This document shows, one piece after another, positions 61,127 to 64,000 of a stretch of DNA of 64,000 nucleotides. This DNA comes from DASXUC01 sp036004445 (GTDB taxonomy: Bacteria; Sysuimicrobiota; Sysuimicrobiia; Sysuimicrobiales; Kaftiobacteriaceae): contig DASYRL010000012.1 in NCBI GenBank assembly GCA_036004445.1, positions 1-64,000 of the forward strand, written 5' to 3'. Numbering within the stretch: the stretch's first letter is position 1; each line of letters opens with the position of its first letter. The position numbers and the translations under genes were made by a program. The notes beneath the pieces are model-generated. The model worked only from the letters and a program-made list of their open reading frames with translations. It was not told where the DNA came from and did not search any database.

Positions 61127-62274
61127 TGAGGATTGGGATCTTCACCGACGCGTACAAACCGCTGATCACCGGCGTGGTCAATTCGGTCGACCTGCTGCGG
61201 CGCGGCCTGGAGGCGCACGGACACCAGGTATTCATCGTCGCGCCCAGCTTCGCCGGCTATACCGACGTCGAGACGTGCGTGATCCGGTATCCTGCGATCA
61301 ACCTGCCCTCGCGGGTGCCCACCCCGCTCGCCATTCCCATCGCCCCTCGGGTCTTCCGCCGGATTGCCGCACTGCGGCTGGACGTCATCCACTCACAGCA
61401 TCCGTTCGCGGTCGGGCGCGCGGCCGCGGCGATCGCGGCGCGGCTTGATCTGCCGCTCGTGTATACCTTCCACACGCAGTACGAGCAGTACGCCCACTAC
61501 GTCCCACTCCATCCCGCATTGGTCCGGTGGGCGGTCCGGCGCATGGTGGCAACGTACGCGTCGCACTGCGACGTGGTCGTGACGCCGGGGCCGTCGATTG
61601 TCGGCCTGCTGCGGTCCTATGGAATCCACCAGCCCGTCGAGATCGTTCACAACGGCATCGACCTGTCCATGTTCGAACGCGCCCGCCCGGGCGATCTGCG
61701 CGCACGGCTGGGCATTCCCGCGGCCGCCCCGGTCGCGATCTACGCCGGGCGGCTGGCCCTCGAGAAGAACCTGGAGTTCCTGCTGGCCTCGTTCCGCCTC
61801 GCGGCGGAGATCGTTCCCGAGGCGCAGCTGCTGCTGGTGGGGGAAGGGGCCGATCTCGATCGCCTGCGCCGTCTCGCCGCTGCCGCCGAGCTGGCCGGCC
61901 GCGTGCGATTCACCGGCGCCGTCCCGTACGCCGACATCCCGGCGTACTACGCGGCGTCGGACGTGTTCGTGATGACGTCGCTCACCGAAGTGCGTCCGCT
62001 GGCCATCATCGAAGCGATGGCCGCGGGGTTGCCCGTCGTGGCCCTCGACGCGCCGGGGGCGGCCGATACGGTCACCGCCGGGATGGACGGGCTCCTCGCT
62101 CCTCCCGATACCGCGGACTTTGCGGCAGCGCTGGCGAGGGTGATGCGAGAGGGAGATCTTCGCCGCGCGTTAGGCGCCAATGCGAGGGCCGCGGCGCGCC
62201 AATATTCCTTTCTCACCACGTCCCGCCGGCTCGCCGACATCTACGCGTCCGCCGTTGAAGCGCGGCGGCACTGA
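61126..62274 (+). CDS. Glycosyltransferase family 4 protein
   Basis: A 382-residue GT-B glycosyltransferase. The N-terminal acceptor domain (RIGIFTDAYKPLITGVVNSV, then IHSQHPFAVGRAAAAIAARL) resembles diacylglycerol or phosphatidylinositol glycosyltransferases. The C-terminal nucleotide-sugar domain shows AIYAGRLALEKNLEFLLASF and SLTEVRPLAIIEAMAAGLPV. A role in glycolipid or cell-envelope glycan synthesis is likely. It is coupled to the upstream alcohol dehydrogenase by an ATG/TGA overlap. Confidence 0.9.
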   Translation: MRIGIFTDAYKPLITGVVNSVDLLRRGLEAHGHQVFIVAPSFAGYTDVETCVIRYPAINLPSRVPTPLAIPIAPRVFRRIAALRLDVIHSQHPFAVGRAAAAIAARLDLPLVYTFHTQYEQYAHYVPLHPALVRWAVRRMVATYASHCDVVVTPGPSIVGLLRSYGIHQPVEIVHNGIDLSMFERARPGDLRARLGIPAAAPVAIYAGRLALEKNLEFLLASFRLAAEIVPEAQLLLVGEGADLDRLRRLAAAAELAGRVRFTGAVPYADIPAYYAASDVFVMTSLTEVRPLAIIEAMAAGLPVVALDAPGAADTVTAGMDGLLAPPDTADFAAALARVMREGDLRRALGANARAAARQYSFLTTSRRLADIYASAVEARRH

Positions 62275-63706
62275 CGCCCTCCTCGCCGCCGCGGTTGCCG
62301 CACTCGTGCTCCTGCGGGTGGGGGCGGCAGGGCGCCTGCCGCTGTTCGACGACGAGGCGTATTACTGGCTGTGGAGCCTGCGTCCGGACTGGGGCTACCT
62401 CGATCACCCGCCGCTGATCGCCTGGCTGATCTATGCTGGGACGCGCGTCTCCGACTCGCCGGGATGGATCAGGGCGCTGCCGCTGGTGTGCGGCGCGCTG
62501 ACCGTGTATGTCCTCTTCCTCTTCGCGCGCGACCTGTTCGGCGGCCGGACGGCGCTGCTGGCCGCGCTCGTCGCGTCGGTGACGGTGGGCGTAGCCGGCG
62601 GCAGCCTGCTGGCGACGCCGGATACGCCGCTGCTGTTCGCGTGGGTATTCACCGCGCGGGCGGTCTGGCGCGCGGCGCATGACCGTCCCCGCTGGTGGGG
62701 GCTGGCCGGAGCGGGGCTGGGTGCCGGAGTGCTCGGCAAGCTCTCGATCCTGTGGCTGGCTGCGGGGCTGGCCTGGTATCTGTTCGCCAAGGGCCGCGCA
62801 CTTCGCACGACCGGGCCCGTTCTCGCCCTAGCCATCGCCATGGTCATCGGCAGCCCGTTTCTCGTCTGGAACGCTCGACATCAGTGGGCGACCATCAGGT
62901 TCACGCTGATCGAGCGGCCCGTCCACCTGCCGCCGGGACCGTCGGCGGTTGCCGATCTGCTCGCCGCCCAGTTCATCTATGCCGCTGTGCTGTTCCCAGT
63001 CTTCGCCTGGGCGCTGTGGGCCGCGTGGCGCCGGCGCGCCGACGAGCGGTTCCGTTACCTCTTCTGGTCCGCGATACCGGCGGTTGCCGTCCCGCTGGCC
63101 TTTGCGCTGACCACGGGGACTCACCGCAATGCCTGGATGGTACCGGCATACCTTGTCCTTGCTGTCAGCGTAGCGGCGCTGTGGAACCGCCTGACCGCCG
63201 TGGCCACGGCGGTCGCGGTTACCGCTGGGATCGCCACGAGTACGCTGCTGCTTCTTCCCGGCTTCCCGCCGATCCCCGGGCTTGCCGAGCTCCACGGATG
63301 GGAGCAGGCGGGTCGCCGGGCGGCGTCGGAGGTCGTGCGACTGCCGCAGCCGGCGGTCCTTGCGTCGGATCGGTATCAGGCTGCGGCGCAGCTCGCGTAC
63401 GCGACACACGCCCGGGTCGCCATCACGCTGCTGCCGCGGGCAGATCCGGAGTCGATCTGGACTCGGTTGTGGGGACCTTCAGGGCAATGGGGCGGCCGTG
63501 ACGCGATCGTCGTGGTCGATCCGGCCTGGCCGGCGTCGGACTGGCGGCGCTACGCATCGCGCGTCAGGGAGCTGCACCCGCTCGTCGTCGGGCTCGATCC
63601 CCAACGATCGAGGACGTTTCTGTTCTACCGGCTGGAGGGGCTGCGGCCTGATGCCCGAGGCCCGGGGCCCGTGTCTATCTCTTGCAGGTCCAGCAGTGGT
63701 TGCTGA
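62255..63706 (+). CDS. ArnT-like polytopic glycosyltransferase (GT39/PMT family)
   Basis: A protein of about 483 residues with some 11 membrane helices. FDDEAYYWLWSLRPDWGYLD then HPPLIAWLIYAG is the catalytic first loop of ArnT/PMT-type enzymes, which transfer sugars from a lipid carrier on the outer face of the membrane. TPDTPLLFAWVFTARAVW and GKLSILWLAAGLAWYLF follow. The start is uncertain; TTG 62255 gives a 20-bp overlap with the preceding gene and fits the hydrophobic N-terminus. Its target may be lipid, glycan or protein. Confidence 0.85.
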   Translation: MKRGGTDALLAAAVAALVLLRVGAAGRLPLFDDEAYYWLWSLRPDWGYLDHPPLIAWLIYAGTRVSDSPGWIRALPLVCGALTVYVLFLFARDLFGGRTALLAALVASVTVGVAGGSLLATPDTPLLFAWVFTARAVWRAAHDRPRWWGLAGAGLGAGVLGKLSILWLAAGLAWYLFAKGRALRTTGPVLALAIAMVIGSPFLVWNARHQWATIRFTLIERPVHLPPGPSAVADLLAAQFIYAAVLFPVFAWALWAAWRRRADERFRYLFWSAIPAVAVPLAFALTTGTHRNAWMVPAYLVLAVSVAALWNRLTAVATAVAVTAGIATSTLLLLPGFPPIPGLAELHGWEQAGRRAASEVVRLPQPAVLASDRYQAAAQLAYATHARVAITLLPRADPESIWTRLWGPSGQWGGRDAIVVVDPAWPASDWRRYASRVRELHPLVVGLDPQRSRTFLFYRLEGLRPDARGPGPVSISCRSSSGC

Positions 63707-64000
63707 AGGTCAGCACCGCGTCCCCTGTCACGCGCCCGAATCCGGGAACGTCGCTGACCACGTCGGAGTCGAGCTGCTTCCAGATCCACACCCCGCTGGC
63801 CTGACCCCACGTGATCTTCGTCCCGACGCGCCCCCAGTCGTACAGGAGGGCCTGCTCGTACACGCGGCCGAGCTCATCGGTGATGAAGACCGCGGCGTAC
63901 GCGCCCCCCGGGGCCTGCAGGAATTCCTTCATGGTCGGTGAGGTGTAGAGCCACTTCGCCACCGCGCGGCGGTCGTCGGTGTTCTGCTTGTCGAACTTGC
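63675..64000 (-). CDS. Hypothetical protein, 5' end outside the window
   Basis: The frame is open to the window edge. It reads KFDKQNTDDRRAVAKWLYTS at its visible start, PGGAYAAVFITDELGRVYEQ in the middle and TFSNHCWTCKR at the end, with a terminal CxxC pair. I do not recognise it. Its 3' end overlaps the glycosyltransferase stop by 32 bp tail-to-tail. Confidence 0.6.
   Translation of the reverse strand, partial: KFDKQNTDDRRAVAKWLYTSPTMKEFLQAPGGAYAAVFITDELGRVYEQALLYDWGRVGTKITWGQASGVWIWKQLDSDVVSDVPGFGRVTGDAVLTFSNHCWTCKR

Overview
This is a GC-rich (roughly two-thirds G+C by eye), densely packed bacterial chromosome segment with no rRNA, prophage, CRISPR array or insertion sequence that I can see. 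The gene content is free-living and probably facultative or redox-versatile: NifJ-type pyruvate:ferredoxin oxidoreductase, citrate synthase, AcnA aconitase, malic enzyme, glutamate dehydrogenase, sulfide:quinone-oxidoreductase-like flavoprotein, multicopper oxidase, and a class I (archaeal-type) lysyl-tRNA synthetase. A GerW/YtfJ sporulation-family protein and the general style suggest a deep Terrabacteria-type lineage (for example CSP1-3/Sysuimicrobiota, Armatimonadota or Chloroflexota relatives). That placement is an impression from remembered protein families, not a tested result.

Layout. 1-5.3 kb: a frameshifted ADP-forming acyl-CoA synthetase cut by the window edge, then nifJ. 5.3-6.3 kb: a decayed prenyltransferase/squalene-oxidase-repeat gene and endonuclease V. 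6.3-8.9 kb: a sulfur-trafficking cluster (CstR-like repressor, DsrE, TusA, SQR-like flavoprotein) with matched operators on both divergent promoters. 8.9-11.2 kb: a membrane protein and a GltD-like flavoprotein. 11.5-16.2 kb: a CBS-BON protein, cytochrome remnants, and an operon of Met/Gly-rich exported proteins, an OmpR-type regulator, its kinase and a membrane-anchored thioredoxin with an in-frame TGA in its redox motif. 16.2-24.9 kb: VKOR-thioredoxin fusion, citrate synthase, aconitase, CcdA plus cupredoxin, and malic enzyme. 24.9-32.7 kb: a heme-copper-oxidase-like membrane protein, two paralogous NarL-type regulators, multicopper oxidase, PfkA, LacD-like aldolase and a GAF histidine kinase. 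32.7-40.3 kb: oxidoreductases, GDH, GerW, an MbfA-like iron exporter and a LAGLIDADG endonuclease beside tRNA-Tyr. 40.4-55.9 kb: tRNA-Tyr, tRNA-Gly, folD, folC, lysK, an EF-G paralogue, dnaG-rpoD, ahcY, comF and a subtilase. 56-64 kb: an amino-acid dehydrogenase, carbamate kinase, an aminotransferase, a lipoprotein, an alcohol dehydrogenase and two glycosyltransferases.

Two things stand out. First, the gene at 15723-16157 reads as a selenocysteine thioredoxin: the TGA sits exactly at the first Cys of a C-G-A-C motif, and a hairpin with a single bulged U and G-containing apical loop follows at SECIS distance. Second, the intergenic gaps carry many different elements that share one architecture: a short 7-9 bp unit repeated in tandem, a spacer, then the same unit repeated in inverted orientation. 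Several unrelated unit sequences (CAGTCTNCC, GTGACTCG, GGGAACN, GGAAACG, GGTACC) use this design, and some supply the stop codons of neighbouring genes. Two regulatory arrays are also unusually clear: the paired ATACTCC-NN-GGAGTAT operators of the sulfur cluster, and four TTCA boxes at an exact 11-bp period upstream of the two-component operon.
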